NCBI GenBank assembly: GCA_000436035.1 | Contig: FR893256.1 | Coordinates: 1,334-65,333 of the forward strand | From: Prevotella sp. CAG:732 | Lineage (GTDB): Bacteria > Bacteroidota > Bacteroidia > Bacteroidales > Bacteroidaceae | Direction of reading: 5' to 3' | DNA length: 64,000 nucleotides | In this document: piece after piece, positions 38,669 through 47,979 of the stretch | Position numbering within the stretch: the first letter of the stretch is position 1 | Layout: each line of letters begins with the position of its first letter | Notes under the pieces: generated by a model | The model's database searches: none | Told to the model about the DNA's origin: nothing | What the model saw: the letters and a program-made list of their open reading frames with translations, nothing else | Position numbers and translations under genes: made by a program

Positions 38669-38699
38669 AGTGTACTTACTTATAATAAGCAAGCAATCA

Positions 38700-40058
38700 T
38701 TATTTGATGTTCCACCTCAATCCGAATTGTAGATTGAAGTTGAGCTTTTTATCCTTGAATGTATTCTCTATCTGGCTGCCATTGTCAAAATAGTACTTCG
38801 CACCTGGTTCAACATAGATTCCCAATTGTGGAATAATGTCAAACTGTGCGCCAAGGGATGCATTAGCAGACCATTGCGTACGGTCGTGCTTCGAAGCCAT
38901 GACCTCTCCGTCGGACTCTGTATGATTCTTCACATTGAAGTCAGCCTCGCCACCAACTGTCACATAGGTTTTGAAACGCTTGGTTTGCCAGAAATCATAG
39001 CTGATATTGACTGGTACGCCCACGTAATGCAAGGTTTGCGTCGTTACTTGTGTCGTGTTGTAAGATGAATTGATGAAGTCAGAACTTACGTTCGTATAAA
39101 CAACACCTGTATTGATGCGGAGACATTCTGTGACACCCCATCCAACCTGCACTCCGACAGAGATTGGAAAATGATGCTTCACCTTTTCGTAATAGTCTGC
39201 ACTCGGAGTTCCTGACAGAGCTCTAATTGCCATCAAGCTATAAAAGGCATCGGTAAAGTTGCCGGGATAGGCCGGTCCACTTGCGTTATTGGAAGGAATG
39301 AAAGCTGCATCGAATCCATTGGAATTCTTACTTCCCACCACTCCATTTTCTCCATACAGTTGAACGCTCCAAGATGAAGACTGATGACGTCGCGCATTAC
39401 TTTCTTGAATAGCGTAAGAAGATGGGGATGCAGCCATCGCCAGCATTTCAGGATTGCCCTCCAAACTTTTCTTAGAACGTGACTGTACCTTGTCGCGATT
39501 CTGATCTTGACGATTATCGTTCTGCTTGTCATTGTCAAGATTCTGAGTAACCAACTTTGAACCCTCACCATCAAGTAAACTCGTTTGTATTCCCAATTGT
39601 TTTTTTACTCTTTGGGAGTACTTTGTAAAGGTATCGTCTCCGAGACGAGAAGGAGAATCCGTGTCAGTATTGTCACTTGAATATTCTTGCGAAACCTGGT
39701 TGTGCTCTGATGATTGATTCTCATGCAAAGCACCTTTTGATGTGCTAGAATCCTCTTGTAGTACAGTAGCCTGAGCTAGAGGCTCGTTTGACTTGGTTGG
39801 ATTCAGATAGATGTAAGTTCCACCCACAGCCAATGCCGCCAATGCCGCAGCTATTGAGAAACGGCGAAAGACAACCTCTTTTGCATTTGATTGATGGTTG
39901 GAATGTCCATCAAGAGAATCTACGGATTTTCCGATAGAGACAATATTTGATTTCTGCTGAGCCAACGATTGTTGGATAGCAGCCCACAGGTCGTCAGTGA
40001 CAGGCTCTTGGTAGTCTGTCAGACGAACTCTAAGTTTATTTGTCCAATCGTTGCTCAT
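38700..40058 (-). CDS. Dual-membrane anti-sigma factor: cytosolic anti-sigma, TM, outer-membrane barrel
   Basis: 452 aa in four parts. Residues 1-65: soluble, opening SNDWTNKLRVRLTDYQEPVTDDLWAAI, anti-sigma-like. Residues 67-86: one TM helix (FSIAAALAALAVGGTYIYL). Residues 87-220: hydrophilic, low-complexity Ser/Gln/Asp/Asn-rich periplasmic linker. Residues about 225-452: alternating aromatic beta strands (VGVPVNISYDFW, NLQFGLRWNIK) of an eight-strand type outer-membrane barrel. One protein would span both membranes. It overlaps the upstream ECF sigma gene by 4 bp. Proteins of this design were described in Bacteroides as Dma anti-sigma factors tied to vesicle formation; this looks like a relative. 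Confidence 0.82.
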   Translation of the reverse strand: MSNDWTNKLRVRLTDYQEPVTDDLWAAIQQSLAQQKSNIVSIGKSVDSLDGHSNHQSNAKEVVFRRFSIAAALAALAVGGTYIYLNPTKSNEPLAQATVLQEDSSTSKGALHENQSSEHNQVSQEYSSDNTDTDSPSRLGDDTFTKYSQRVKKQLGIQTSLLDGEGSKLVTQNLDNDKQNDNRQDQNRDKVQSRSKKSLEGNPEMLAMAASPSSYAIQESNARRHQSSSWSVQLYGENGVVGSKNSNGFDAAFIPSNNASGPAYPGNFTDAFYSLMAIRALSGTPSADYYEKVKHHFPISVGVQVGWGVTECLRINTGVVYTNVSSDFINSSYNTTQVTTQTLHYVGVPVNISYDFWQTKRFKTYVTVGGEADFNVKNHTESDGEVMASKHDRTQWSANASLGAQFDIIPQLGIYVEPGAKYYFDNGSQIENTFKDKKLNFNLQFGLRWNIK

Positions 40059-40600
40059 ATTTCATTATTATTTAGATAATCATTAATTTTCTTTGCGAGG
40101 AGTTTCTTGGCCCTCAAATATTGGGAAGCTGACGTTGACTCTTTGATTCCCAACTCTTTTGCTATCTCTTTGTGACTCTTCTGTTCAAACACGTACATGT
40201 TGAGAACAACCCTATAGCCATCCGGCAATTCGCCTATCATCTGGTTGAGAACCTGTGGTGGGACTTTCTCTACTGCCGGTTCGTCTTGACTTTCCAAGTC
40301 TGGCATTTCATCTACGAATGAAAACTTGCCTTTTTGCTTGATGAAACTGATAGCCTCATTGGCAACAATACGAAGAATCCAAGCCTTCAGCGAGCCTTCG
40401 CCCCGATAAGTAAACCGATTGATGGAAGTTAGAATCTTCACAAAACTATCGTGGATAACATCTTGTGCATCGTCACGGTCTGGGACATACCTCAGCGCAA
40501 CCGCCATGGCATACCCAACGTAGCGATTGTATAGCTCTTGCATCGCTGTACTATCGCCCTCCTTGATGTTATTTAATAGTTCCTTTTCTGGTTCCATCAC
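40055..40600 (-). CDS. ECF RNA polymerase sigma factor paired with barrel anti-sigma
   Basis: 181-aa sigma-70 of the ECF class. Region 2: MQELYNRYVGYAMAVALRYVPDRDDAQDVIHDSFVKI; region 4 helix-turn-helix: SHKEIAKELGIKESTSASQYLRAKKLL. The linker is acidic. The stop overlaps the start of the dual-membrane anti-sigma gene (ATGA, 40055-40058), so the two are translationally coupled. A TACTTTTG -7 element lies at 40653-40660 without a clear -33, which could mean autoregulation through another element. Confidence 0.92.
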   Translation of the reverse strand: MMEPEKELLNNIKEGDSTAMQELYNRYVGYAMAVALRYVPDRDDAQDVIHDSFVKILTSINRFTYRGEGSLKAWILRIVANEAISFIKQKGKFSFVDEMPDLESQDEPAVEKVPPQVLNQMIGELPDGYRVVLNMYVFEQKSHKEIAKELGIKESTSASQYLRAKKLLAKKINDYLNNNEI

Positions 40601-40682
40601 CCTATAAACTGCAAGATGTTAGGAATCTTGCATCTTGATAGTAACTTTTTTTCAAAAGTATTGACTTTCGATATCTTAGCTA

Positions 40683-41600
40683 TTAGATAATGTCAAATTC
40701 CAGTCCTTCCTTGGAGAGATAACTCTCAGGAAAAACTTCCTTAGCTTCATCCAACAGAACTTTCTCATTGTTATATCTTGCACTGTAGTGCCCTAGCAGC
40801 AACTTGCCTACCCCAGCCTCCTTTGCCACCATCGCTGCTTGGCGAGCGGTGGAATGATGGTAAAGTTTTGCTCGATCTTCGTTTTCAGAAGTATAAGTAC
40901 TCTCATGATAAAGCACAGTAACCCCTTTCACCTTTTTATATAAGTCAGGGATAAAGCGTGTGTCACTACAATAGGCATAGCTGCGAGGAGCATCGGCTGG
41001 TTCTACCAGTCGACTGTTGCTGATGACCGTGTCATCCTCCAAAGTCCAGTCAGCTCCATTTTTGATATTGTTGATTTGGCTGATAGGTATTTGATAAAAG
41101 TCTATCATATCGCGGCGGATATGTGGCAAGGTCGGTTTCTCACGGAAGAGATAACCACAACAAGGTACACGATGTTGCAAAGGAATCGTCTCTACAGTGA
41201 GCGACTTATCCTCATAGACGATATTCGACTGCGTTGTATCGACAGGAACAAACTCTATCTCATACTCCATCCCCTGCATAAAGAAGTCAACCTGTTGCTT
41301 AAACAGGCTTTCGTATTCCTTTGGTGCAAAGACTTTTAACTTAGCGGTCCTACCTAGCATTCCAAAGGTGGAAAGCAAGCCGAGCAGACCGAAGCAATGA
41401 TCTCCATGGAGGTGAGAGATAAAGATGGCATTGATTTTGCCGAAATGCACATGAGAGCGGCGGAACTGCATCTGTGCACCTTCGCCGCAATCTACCATGA
41501 AAGCCTTACCTCGCAATTCTACGATTTGCGAGGAGGCATTATGTTTAAGGGTGGGCAGCGCACTGCCACACCCTAGGATATGTACTTTGAATGGTTCCAT
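40683..41600 (-). CDS. rnz: Ribonuclease Z
   Basis: 305-aa metallo-beta-lactamase-fold tRNA 3' endonuclease. HLHGDH zinc motif at residues 63-68, further ligands in HRVPCCGYLF and YHESTYTSENEDRAKLYHHSTARQAA, and LGHYSARY near the end. It trims tRNA 3' trailers; relevant here since the tRNA-Ser gene in this window does not encode CCA. The gene follows the lipoprotein gene by 30 bp. Confidence 0.95.
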   Translation of the reverse strand: MEPFKVHILGCGSALPTLKHNASSQIVELRGKAFMVDCGEGAQMQFRRSHVHFGKINAIFISHLHGDHCFGLLGLLSTFGMLGRTAKLKVFAPKEYESLFKQQVDFFMQGMEYEIEFVPVDTTQSNIVYEDKSLTVETIPLQHRVPCCGYLFREKPTLPHIRRDMIDFYQIPISQINNIKNGADWTLEDDTVISNSRLVEPADAPRSYAYCSDTRFIPDLYKKVKGVTVLYHESTYTSENEDRAKLYHHSTARQAAMVAKEAGVGKLLLGHYSARYNNEKVLLDEAKEVFPESYLSKEGLEFDII

Positions 41601-41630
41601 ACTGACGATAGTCTCCCAATCTAATTTTCT

Positions 41631-42215
41631 TTATTCACTTTTGCTTTCAGCCTCTTCGCTATATCTCTTGAAGACGAAGATACCTTGGTTGTTTTCTAGC
41701 ATCAAACTATCAGAGCCGAGGTTGTCTATCTGGAAAGTATCCTTATTGAGCAAAAGTTTGCCATTGAGAATTTTCCAAGATGTCCAAGGATTCTGCTCAG
41801 CCTTGACGTTGTTCTTAACTTCTCCACCCTCGATGATTTCGAAGTTTTTGTCGAGACTTGTCCATTTTCCAAGGAGAGAAGTCAAGTTAATGATTTGCTG
41901 AGCCACCATCTCGCCGTCACCCCCTTCTGAAGCGATGAGTGCGATACGGTCGCCAGAAAGCAAGCCACCTTTTACGATATTGGGTTCTGTGTCATCAATA
42001 AAAGCATTGATGGTATCACCTGTGTCGGTAATCAACTGAAGTTCGTGCATCGTAGTACCTTCACCGCACACGCCGTAAATGGTTGTGTCCGCCATGTCTT
42101 CTTCTACTTCGAGTGAGTCATTGGCAGAAATGACAGGAGTTGTCTTCTTATCTTTACAACTATTGGTTGCGAATAGCACCAATGCTGCTACTGCTATATA
42201 AAAGATTTTCTTCAT
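41631..42215 (-). CDS. Lipocalin-like lipoprotein, function unknown
   Basis: 194 aa with lipobox FATNSC (C20) after a clean signal peptide. The rest is beta-rich with two similar halves; the C-terminal half (LLGKWTSLDKNFEIIEGGEV...WTSWKILNGKLLLNKDTFQIDNLGSDSLML) looks like the lipocalin-like domains of Bacteroidota lipoproteins. Cys is followed by KDKK. Same strand as mazG (35 bp upstream) and rnz, probably one operon. Ligand unknown. Confidence 0.75.
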   Translation of the reverse strand: MKKIFYIAVAALVLFATNSCKDKKTTPVISANDSLEVEEDMADTTIYGVCGEGTTMHELQLITDTGDTINAFIDDTEPNIVKGGLLSGDRIALIASEGGDGEMVAQQIINLTSLLGKWTSLDKNFEIIEGGEVKNNVKAEQNPWTSWKILNGKLLLNKDTFQIDNLGSDSLMLENNQGIFVFKRYSEEAESKSE

Positions 42216-42250
42216 AATACTATATGTTTCTTGTCGTTTAACAATAGATG

Positions 42251-43201
42251 CTATTTCTTTTCATTCGCCGCATCTTTTCGCTCCATAGCCTTGGCTTCAT
42301 CCCAAAGTTTATCCATTTCTTCTAAAGTCATGTCCTTCAGGTTTTTGCCTTGCTTCAATGAGTGGTCTTCAACATAATTGAAACGGCGGATGAATTTTTG
42401 GTTGGTATGTTCCAAGGCATTATCAGGATTGAGTTTGTAGAGACGGGCAGCATTGATGACGGAGAAGAGGAAGTCACCGAGTTCCTTGGTGGAGTTTTCA
42501 TTGTCTTCCTTTGCCAATTCAGCCTTTAATTCTGCTATCTCCTCATATACCTTGTCCCACACATCTTCTTTCTTCTGCCAGTCAAAGCCCACATTGCGAG
42601 CCTTGTCTTGTATGCGATAAGCCTTGATAAGGGAAGGCAGAGAGTTAGGCACGCCACTTAGCACACGCTCGTTACCATCCTTCTCCTGTTGCTTGATTTG
42701 CTCCCATGTCTTCTCAACCGCAGCGGCATTCTTTGGCTTATTTTCTCCCAAGGCCTTGGTTTTCTCTGCAGAAGCTTCTGCGGAATTACCCTTGTCTGCC
42801 TTTTCCTCAATGGAGCGATACACTACTTGTCCGGCTTCGTTGATATACATGTCTGGATTGGAAACCATCCAGTCGCCCTCCTCATTCCAGTTGATGAATG
42901 GATGACGGAACATGAGTTTATCGGCTTCTTGGTTACAAACATCACAGATGTCAAACTCGCCGTCCTCCCGACCAATGATGCTATAGAACATCACATGTTC
43001 GAGGACATCGCCAAGTTCTTTCTTGATATCCTTATAGTCGCGCTTCATGAGCGCATCACACAGTTCGAAAGTCTCCTCTATCGTGTTCGGACGAAGACTT
43101 TCGAAAGTTTGTTTCTTATCCCATGGGCATTGGATGCGAAGTCTGTCTTGCACATCCAATAAGCGGCTGAATGCCGCCAGTTTTTCTTCTTTTGTATGCA
43201 T
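42251..43201 (-). CDS. mazG: Nucleoside triphosphate pyrophosphohydrolase MazG with linker insert
   Basis: 316 aa with two MazG domains. The first has CPWDKKQTFESLRPNTIEETFELCDAL and KKELGDVLEHVMFY with the ExxE/ExxD metal motifs; the second has VGFDWQKKEDVWDKVYEEIAELKAEL and KELGDFLFSVINAARLY. Between them a 55-residue low-complexity insert (about 128-182, Ala/Glu/Lys/Asn-rich) makes it longer than the usual 260 aa. MazG hydrolyses (d)NTPs and lowers ppGpp during stress in E. coli. Confidence 0.94.
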   Translation of the reverse strand: MHTKEEKLAAFSRLLDVQDRLRIQCPWDKKQTFESLRPNTIEETFELCDALMKRDYKDIKKELGDVLEHVMFYSIIGREDGEFDICDVCNQEADKLMFRHPFINWNEEGDWMVSNPDMYINEAGQVVYRSIEEKADKGNSAEASAEKTKALGENKPKNAAAVEKTWEQIKQQEKDGNERVLSGVPNSLPSLIKAYRIQDKARNVGFDWQKKEDVWDKVYEEIAELKAELAKEDNENSTKELGDFLFSVINAARLYKLNPDNALEHTNQKFIRRFNYVEDHSLKQGKNLKDMTLEEMDKLWDEAKAMERKDAANEKK

Positions 43202-43245
43202 TGTAGTAATAAATTTTAAAATATCACTAGATATGCCGTTAGTCG

Positions 43246-43350
43246 CTATAGACTATCTATCCATCTTTGACCAGCTTTCGTATGAAACCAAATGGCCATA
43301 CTTCCACTAACGACAACTCCTATTGCAAAAACGAAAGTCAATAATTCCAT
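43246..43350 (-). CDS. 34-aa single-TM small protein
   Basis: Short gene opening MELLTFVFAIGVVVSGSMAI and ending WIDSL. Residues 3-22 form one TM helix, and the tail WFHTKAGQRWIDSL is amphipathic and basic. It starts 5 bp after the 76-aa membrane protein gene stops and ends 44 bp before mazG begins, so it is inside the operon. No annotated family comes to mind. Support is the tight packing, clean TM and absence of an alternative gene in the gap. Confidence 0.6.
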   Translation of the reverse strand: MELLTFVFAIGVVVSGSMAIWFHTKAGQRWIDSL

Positions 43351-43355
43351 AATTG

Positions 43356-43586
43356 TTAAGATTTAATTCGATATTTCAGTATAATGTTGGCACAATAGGC
43401 AAACCCATAAGCTGCCAAGGAACCCATGATGACACAAACATAGTTGTTGAGTCCCATTTCTTGCCCTGTTATCAACGGAGACAAGCCTCCTATGCCGACA
43501 CCGCTTACAAACAATTTTGACACGCCATAAAGGTAATCTGACAAATTTCCTCTACGATCACGTTCTTGTTCAAATTTACTAACCAT
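43356..43586 (-). CDS. 76-aa membrane protein, function unknown
   Basis: Charged N-terminus (KFEQERDRRGNLSDYLYG) followed by two TM helices (about residues 22-40 and 49-70) and a basic end (KYRIKS). First gene of the run 76-aa protein, 34-aa protein, mazG, lipoprotein, rnz. The -7 element at 43666-43674 lies 80 bp upstream. It resembles short Bacteroidota DUF proteins with this layout, but I cannot name one. Confidence 0.65.
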   Translation of the reverse strand: MVSKFEQERDRRGNLSDYLYGVSKLFVSGVGIGGLSPLITGQEMGLNNYVCVIMGSLAAYGFAYCANIILKYRIKS

Positions 43587-43665
43587 AAGTTTGCAAATTA
43601 ATAAAAATTATCACATTTCGAAATGATTTTTGAGAGAATTCAAATACATTCTAATGTTTTTTGCT

Positions 43666-43705
43666 GCAAAGATAATGTTTTTTGCTCAAAAAGTAGTATC
43701 TTTGC
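43666..43705. promoter_or_regulatory. Overlapping divergent promoters for valS and the small-membrane-protein/mazG operon
   Basis: Minus-strand TATCTTTGC at 43666-43674 and plus-strand TATCTTTGC at 43697-43705 are 22 bp apart and back to back. The -33 zone of each falls on the -7 of the other, so two polymerases cannot bind at once. Neither has a good TTTG at -33. Confidence 0.6.
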
Positions 43706-43792
43706 ACCGTTTTTTAAGGAAACTTGCACATTTTGCTGTGTTGCATCTTTTCGCAAACAAAAGAAACAAGAAAAAATTAAATATACAAACAA

Positions 43793-46474
43793 ATGGAATT
43801 AGCAAGTAAATACGATCCACAGGCAGTGGAGAGTAAATGGTATCAGTACTGGCTAGACAACAAACTTTTCAGTTCTAAGCCAGATGGTCGTGAACCTTAT
43901 ACGGTGGTTATTCCTCCACCTAATGTGACTGGTGTGCTCCACATGGGTCACATGCTCAACAATACAATCCAAGACATCCTCGTTCGTCGCGCTCGCATGG
44001 AGGGCAAGAACGCTTGTTGGGTTCCTGGCACAGACCACGCCAGCATCGCAACTGAGGCTAAGGTGGTAAATCGCCTCGCTCAGCAGGGCATCAAGAAGAC
44101 TGACCTCACTCGTGAGGAATTCTTGAAGCATGCTTGGGACTGGACCCACGAGCATGGTGGCATCATCCTCAAGCAGTTGCGCCGCCTCGGTGCTAGCTGC
44201 GACTGGGACCGCACTTCTTTCACCATGGACGAGACTCGTTCCCGTGCCGTCATCCACGTATTCTGCGACCTTTATAACAAGGGATTGATTTATCGTGGCG
44301 TACGTATGGTCAACTGGGATCCTAAGGCACAGACTGCACTTTCTGATGAGGAGGTTATCTACAAGGATGAGCACTCCAAACTTTACTACTTGAAGTATTA
44401 CGTAGTAGAGAAGGATTGTCAGCAGGTAGAGGAAGGCAACGTGATGCACAAGGACGACAAGGGCTATTACGCTGTTGTAGCTACTACCCGTCCAGAGACC
44501 ATCATGGGTGACTCTGCTATGTGTATCAACCCAGAGGATAAGAAGAATACATGGTTGAAGGGCAAGCACGTCATCGTACCACTCGTTAACCGTGAGATTC
44601 CTGTCATCGAGGACTCCTACGTTGACATTGAGTTTGGTACAGGTTGTTTGAAAGTAACTCCTGCACACGACATCAACGACCACGCTCTCGGTTTGAAGCA
44701 TGGTTTGCAGACCATCGACATCTTCAATGACAATGGAACTATCAGCGAGGCTGCTGGCATGTACGTAGGTCAGGATCGTATGGATGTGCGCAAGCAGATT
44801 GCCATCGACCTTCAGAATGCCGGTCTCATGGAGAAGATCGAAGACTATAATAATAAGGTGGGATTCTCTGAGCGCACCAATGTGCCTATCGAGCCAAAAC
44901 TCTCTACACAATGGTTCCTCAAGATGCAGCACTTTGCTGACATCGCCCTTCCTCCAGTAATGGATGATGACATCGAATTCTACCCTAAGAAGTATAAGAA
45001 CACCTATCGCCATTGGTTGGAGAACATCAAGGACTGGTGTATCAGCCGTCAGCTTTGGTGGGGTCATCGCATCCCAGCCTACTACTTCGACAACAATGGC
45101 AAGCAGGACTACGTGGTAGCAGAAACAGCCGAGGAGGCTTTGAAACTTGCTCAGGCAAAGAACGCCAACATCAAGGCTGAGGACTTGGAGCAGGAAAGCG
45201 ACTGCCTCGACACATGGTTCTCTTCTTGGTTGTGGCCTATCTCTTTGTTCGATGGCATTGAGCATCCAGACAATGAGGAGATCAACTATTACTACCCTAC
45301 TTCAGACTTGGTAACAGGTCCGGACATCATCTTCTTCTGGGTAGCACGTATGATCATGGCTGGCTACGAGTATCGTGGCAAGATGCCATTCAAGCACGTA
45401 TATTTCACAGGTATTGTTCGTGACAAACTCGGTCGCAAGATGAGTAAGAGTCTTGGCAACTCTCCAGACCCTATCGACCTCATCGACAAGTTTGGTGCCG
45501 ATGGTGTTCGTATGGGTATGATGCTTTCAGCCCCAGCCGGCAACGACATTCTCTTCGATGAGAGCCTTTGCGAGCAGGGACGTAACTTCAACAATAAGAT
45601 TTGGAATGCCTTCCGCCTCGTCAAGGGTTGGGAGACTGCCGACATCGCTCAGCCTAAGAGCGCAGAGATCGCAGTGAAGTGGTTCGACGCCAAGTTGAAG
45701 GAAGTCAACGAGGAGATGGAGAAACAGTTCAAGGAGTATCGTATCTCTGAGGCTTTGATGACCGTCTATAAGTTGTTCTGGGATGAGTTCTCATCTTGGT
45801 ACTTGGAGATGGTGAAGCCAGCTTATGGTCAGCCAATCGACAAGCAGAGCTACGAGGCAACCTTGAAGTTCTTCGATGCCCTCTTGAAGATGTTGCATCC
45901 ATTCATGCCATTCATCACCGAGGAGTTATGGCAGCACATCTACGACCGCAAGGATGGCGAGAGCATCATGCGCGAGAAGTTGGAGATCCCTGCTCCTACA
46001 GCTGAGGAGAAGAAACTCGCAGCCGACATCGAGAATGTAAAGCAGATCATTGCAGGCGTTCGTACCGTTCGCAACCAGAAGAACATCGCACAGAAGGAGC
46101 AGTTGACTCTCCAGGTAGTTGGCAAGAACGACTTCGAGGCATACAACGACGTCACCTTGAAGATGGCCAACCTCGACAAGATTGAGGTCATCGCAGAGAA
46201 GAGTGCAGACGCCTCCAGCTTCATGGTAGGTACCGACGAGTTTGCCGTTCCATTGGGCGACCTCATCGACGTAGCTGCCGAAATCGAGAAGGCTGAGGCT
46301 CAGCTCAAGCATCTCGAAGGTTTCTTGATGGGCGTACGCAAGAAGCTCAGCAATGAGAACTTCGTGGCTCACGCTCCAGAGAAGGTGGTAGCCCTTGAGC
46401 GCAAGAAGGAAAGTGACTCCGTAGAGAAGATTGCCGCTTTGAAGGCAACTATCGAGGAACTTCGCAAGAAATAA
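43793..46474 (+). CDS. valS: Valyl-tRNA synthetase
   Basis: 893-aa class Ia synthetase. HIGH-type motif [15 protein letters not shown] (H50, H53), CP1 editing domain with [12 protein letters not shown], anticodon domain with [19 protein letters not shown] just before, KMSKS at 549-553 ([14 protein letters not shown]) and C-terminal coiled-coil arm ([23 protein letters not shown]). Normal length. About 80 nt of leader after the -7 element at 43697-43705; no T-box-like structure is seen. Confidence 0.98.
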   Translation: MELASKYDPQAVESKWYQYWLDNKLFSSKPDGREPYTVVIPPPNVTGVLHMGHMLNNTIQDILVRRARMEGKNACWVPGTDHASIATEAKVVNRLAQQGIKKTDLTREEFLKHAWDWTHEHGGIILKQLRRLGASCDWDRTSFTMDETRSRAVIHVFCDLYNKGLIYRGVRMVNWDPKAQTALSDEEVIYKDEHSKLYYLKYYVVEKDCQQVEEGNVMHKDDKGYYAVVATTRPETIMGDSAMCINPEDKKNTWLKGKHVIVPLVNREIPVIEDSYVDIEFGTGCLKVTPAHDINDHALGLKHGLQTIDIFNDNGTISEAAGMYVGQDRMDVRKQIAIDLQNAGLMEKIEDYNNKVGFSERTNVPIEPKLSTQWFLKMQHFADIALPPVMDDDIEFYPKKYKNTYRHWLENIKDWCISRQLWWGHRIPAYYFDNNGKQDYVVAETAEEALKLAQAKNANIKAEDLEQESDCLDTWFSSWLWPISLFDGIEHPDNEEINYYYPTSDLVTGPDIIFFWVARMIMAGYEYRGKMPFKHVYFTGIVRDKLGRKMSKSLGNSPDPIDLIDKFGADGVRMGMMLSAPAGNDILFDESLCEQGRNFNNKIWNAFRLVKGWETADIAQPKSAEIAVKWFDAKLKEVNEEMEKQFKEYRISEALMTVYKLFWDEFSSWYLEMVKPAYGQPIDKQSYEATLKFFDALLKMLHPFMPFITEELWQHIYDRKDGESIMREKLEIPAPTAEEKKLAADIENVKQIIAGVRTVRNQKNIAQKEQLTLQVVGKNDFEAYNDVTLKMANLDKIEVIAEKSADASSFMVGTDEFAVPLGDLIDVAAEIEKAEAQLKHLEGFLMGVRKKLSNENFVAHAPEKVVALERKKESDSVEKIAALKATIEELRKK

Positions 46475-46487
46475 TTTTAACGATATA

Positions 46488-46584
46488 GAGTGTTGATGGT
46501 TGGCTTAGGATGAAGGACGCCCGCTTGTGGCTGACTTTATTTCTAAGCCAATGTCAGCACTTTATTCATTTGTAACCAACACTC
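46488..46584 (+). terminator. Long stem-loop after valS with alternative pairing
   Basis: An 8-pair outer helix (GTGTTGAT/GTCAGCAC with G-U pairs) stacks on a perfect 9-pair helix TTGGCTTAG/CTAAGCCAA (46500-46508/46543-46551), followed by TTTATT. The same 5' arm GAGTGTTG (46488-46495) can instead pair with CAACACTC at 46577-46584. It lies in the 132-bp gap before the clostripain gene. Confidence 0.55.
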
Positions 46585-46606
46585 ATTTCTTTATATATAT
46601 CATAAG

Positions 46607-47905
46607 ATGAGAAAGTTTTTCGGCTTTTTTTTAATGATGTGCTCGCTCTTGCTCGGTTTGGTGAGTTGTAGCGACGAAGCTTTCGATGTCGATAGCGTGA
46701 ACAAGCAAACCATCCTGGTGTTCATGCCATGGACGGGAAGTTCTAGTGGCACAGGTCTCACCTATTATCTGAGGAACAACCTCGACAGCATCAGCCAAGG
46801 CATCATCGACAGCAAAGGCTTGAGCAACTCTCGCCTCATGGTCTTCTTCAGTGAAAGCGCAGGAAGCAGCAAACTCTATGAGTTCCAGTATGATGCGACC
46901 CAAAGAACGGTCAATCGTATCGAAGTGAAGGCTTATCAAGGAAACTCGTACAACACAGCTGATGGTTTCGCCGACATCTTGAATGAGGTGAGACAACGGG
47001 CTGAAGCTCTCAACTATTCGCTCATCATCGGAGCACATGGTTGTGGTTGGTCCTATGCCGACGACTGGACCAATTATCCAAGCCGTGCCAAGGGTTCTCT
47101 TGATTTTGGTTCGGAGTCATCTCCTACCCAAGAAAACGAGAAGCCAGTGATGGACGTTCCGACAACCTTCTCTTTTGGCGATGATCCCAACCTTCCTCTC
47201 ACCCGATTTTTCGGAAGCGTGAAACTTGATGGATATAAGATGGATGTCACGACATTGGCAGAGGGAATCCGACAGAGCGGCATGAAAATGCAATACATTC
47301 TTTTCGATGCTTGCTATATGGGCAATGCGGAAGTGGCTTACGAGTTGAAGGACGTGACCAACTACCTGATAGCTTCAAGTAGTGAGATCATGGGACGAGG
47401 CATTCCGTACCGTTCGATTTGGCGTTCACTCAACTCATCGACTCCAAGCTATTCTGGCATCGTCAGTGGTGTCGTCAACTATTACAAGAGTAGCGACACG
47501 CCTTATTGCAATCTCGCTGCCATCGACTGCAGACAGATGGACGCACTCGCTGAAGTGATGAAGAAAATCAACAAGACATGCAGCCTCGACGCCAACGTGC
47601 CTCTCGACTCCATCCAACCACTCGATGGTTTCAAGCCATCGCTGAGTTACGACTTGAAAGTCTATGTGGATAGTCTCCACCCGAATGCCATCTTGAAAGA
47701 TGAGTTTACCCATCAACTGAATAAGACCGTGAAGGTTACGGCACATACCGACAAGGCTATCACCTCTCTGTTCGTCAGCAGTGGCGAACTATTTAATGTG
47801 AAAAGCTACTGCGGTTTGTCGATCTCCGACCCTAGTCAGCACCCCGTTGCCATCAAGGGCAGAGAGAAGACCGCTTGGTGGAAAGCCACACATGAAAGTG
47901 AATAG
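46607..47905 (+). CDS. Clostripain-family (C11) cysteine peptidase lipoprotein
   Basis: 432 aa. Signal peptide with lipobox GLVSC (C21) followed by SDEAFD, which fits the Bacteroidota lipoprotein export signal for surface display. C11 domain: catalytic His H144 (IGAHGCGWSY) and Cys C236 (LFDACYMGNAEV). Clostripains cleave after Arg/Lys and activate themselves. The C-terminal 120 residues are less conserved. The neighbouring downstream gene codes a GYF-domain membrane protein. Substrate unknown. Confidence 0.9.
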   Translation: MRKFFGFFLMMCSLLLGLVSCSDEAFDVDSVNKQTILVFMPWTGSSSGTGLTYYLRNNLDSISQGIIDSKGLSNSRLMVFFSESAGSSKLYEFQYDATQRTVNRIEVKAYQGNSYNTADGFADILNEVRQRAEALNYSLIIGAHGCGWSYADDWTNYPSRAKGSLDFGSESSPTQENEKPVMDVPTTFSFGDDPNLPLTRFFGSVKLDGYKMDVTTLAEGIRQSGMKMQYILFDACYMGNAEVAYELKDVTNYLIASSSEIMGRGIPYRSIWRSLNSSTPSYSGIVSGVVNYYKSSDTPYCNLAAIDCRQMDALAEVMKKINKTCSLDANVPLDSIQPLDGFKPSLSYDLKVYVDSLHPNAILKDEFTHQLNKTVKVTAHTDKAITSLFVSSGELFNVKSYCGLSISDPSQHPVAIKGREKTAWWKATHESE

Positions 47906-47979
47906 TGAGAAATCCATCAATAGCCAGACTTACAAGACTATTGGAGGTTTCAAATAAATCAGATATAAAAAGTAAAACG

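Noticed and set aside
43853..45265. 470-codon open frame on the minus strand inside valS
   Set aside because: It lies wholly antisense to the clearly real valS. Its composition (Leu/Val/His-rich) is the mirror of valS codon use, and no domain or promoter is seen.
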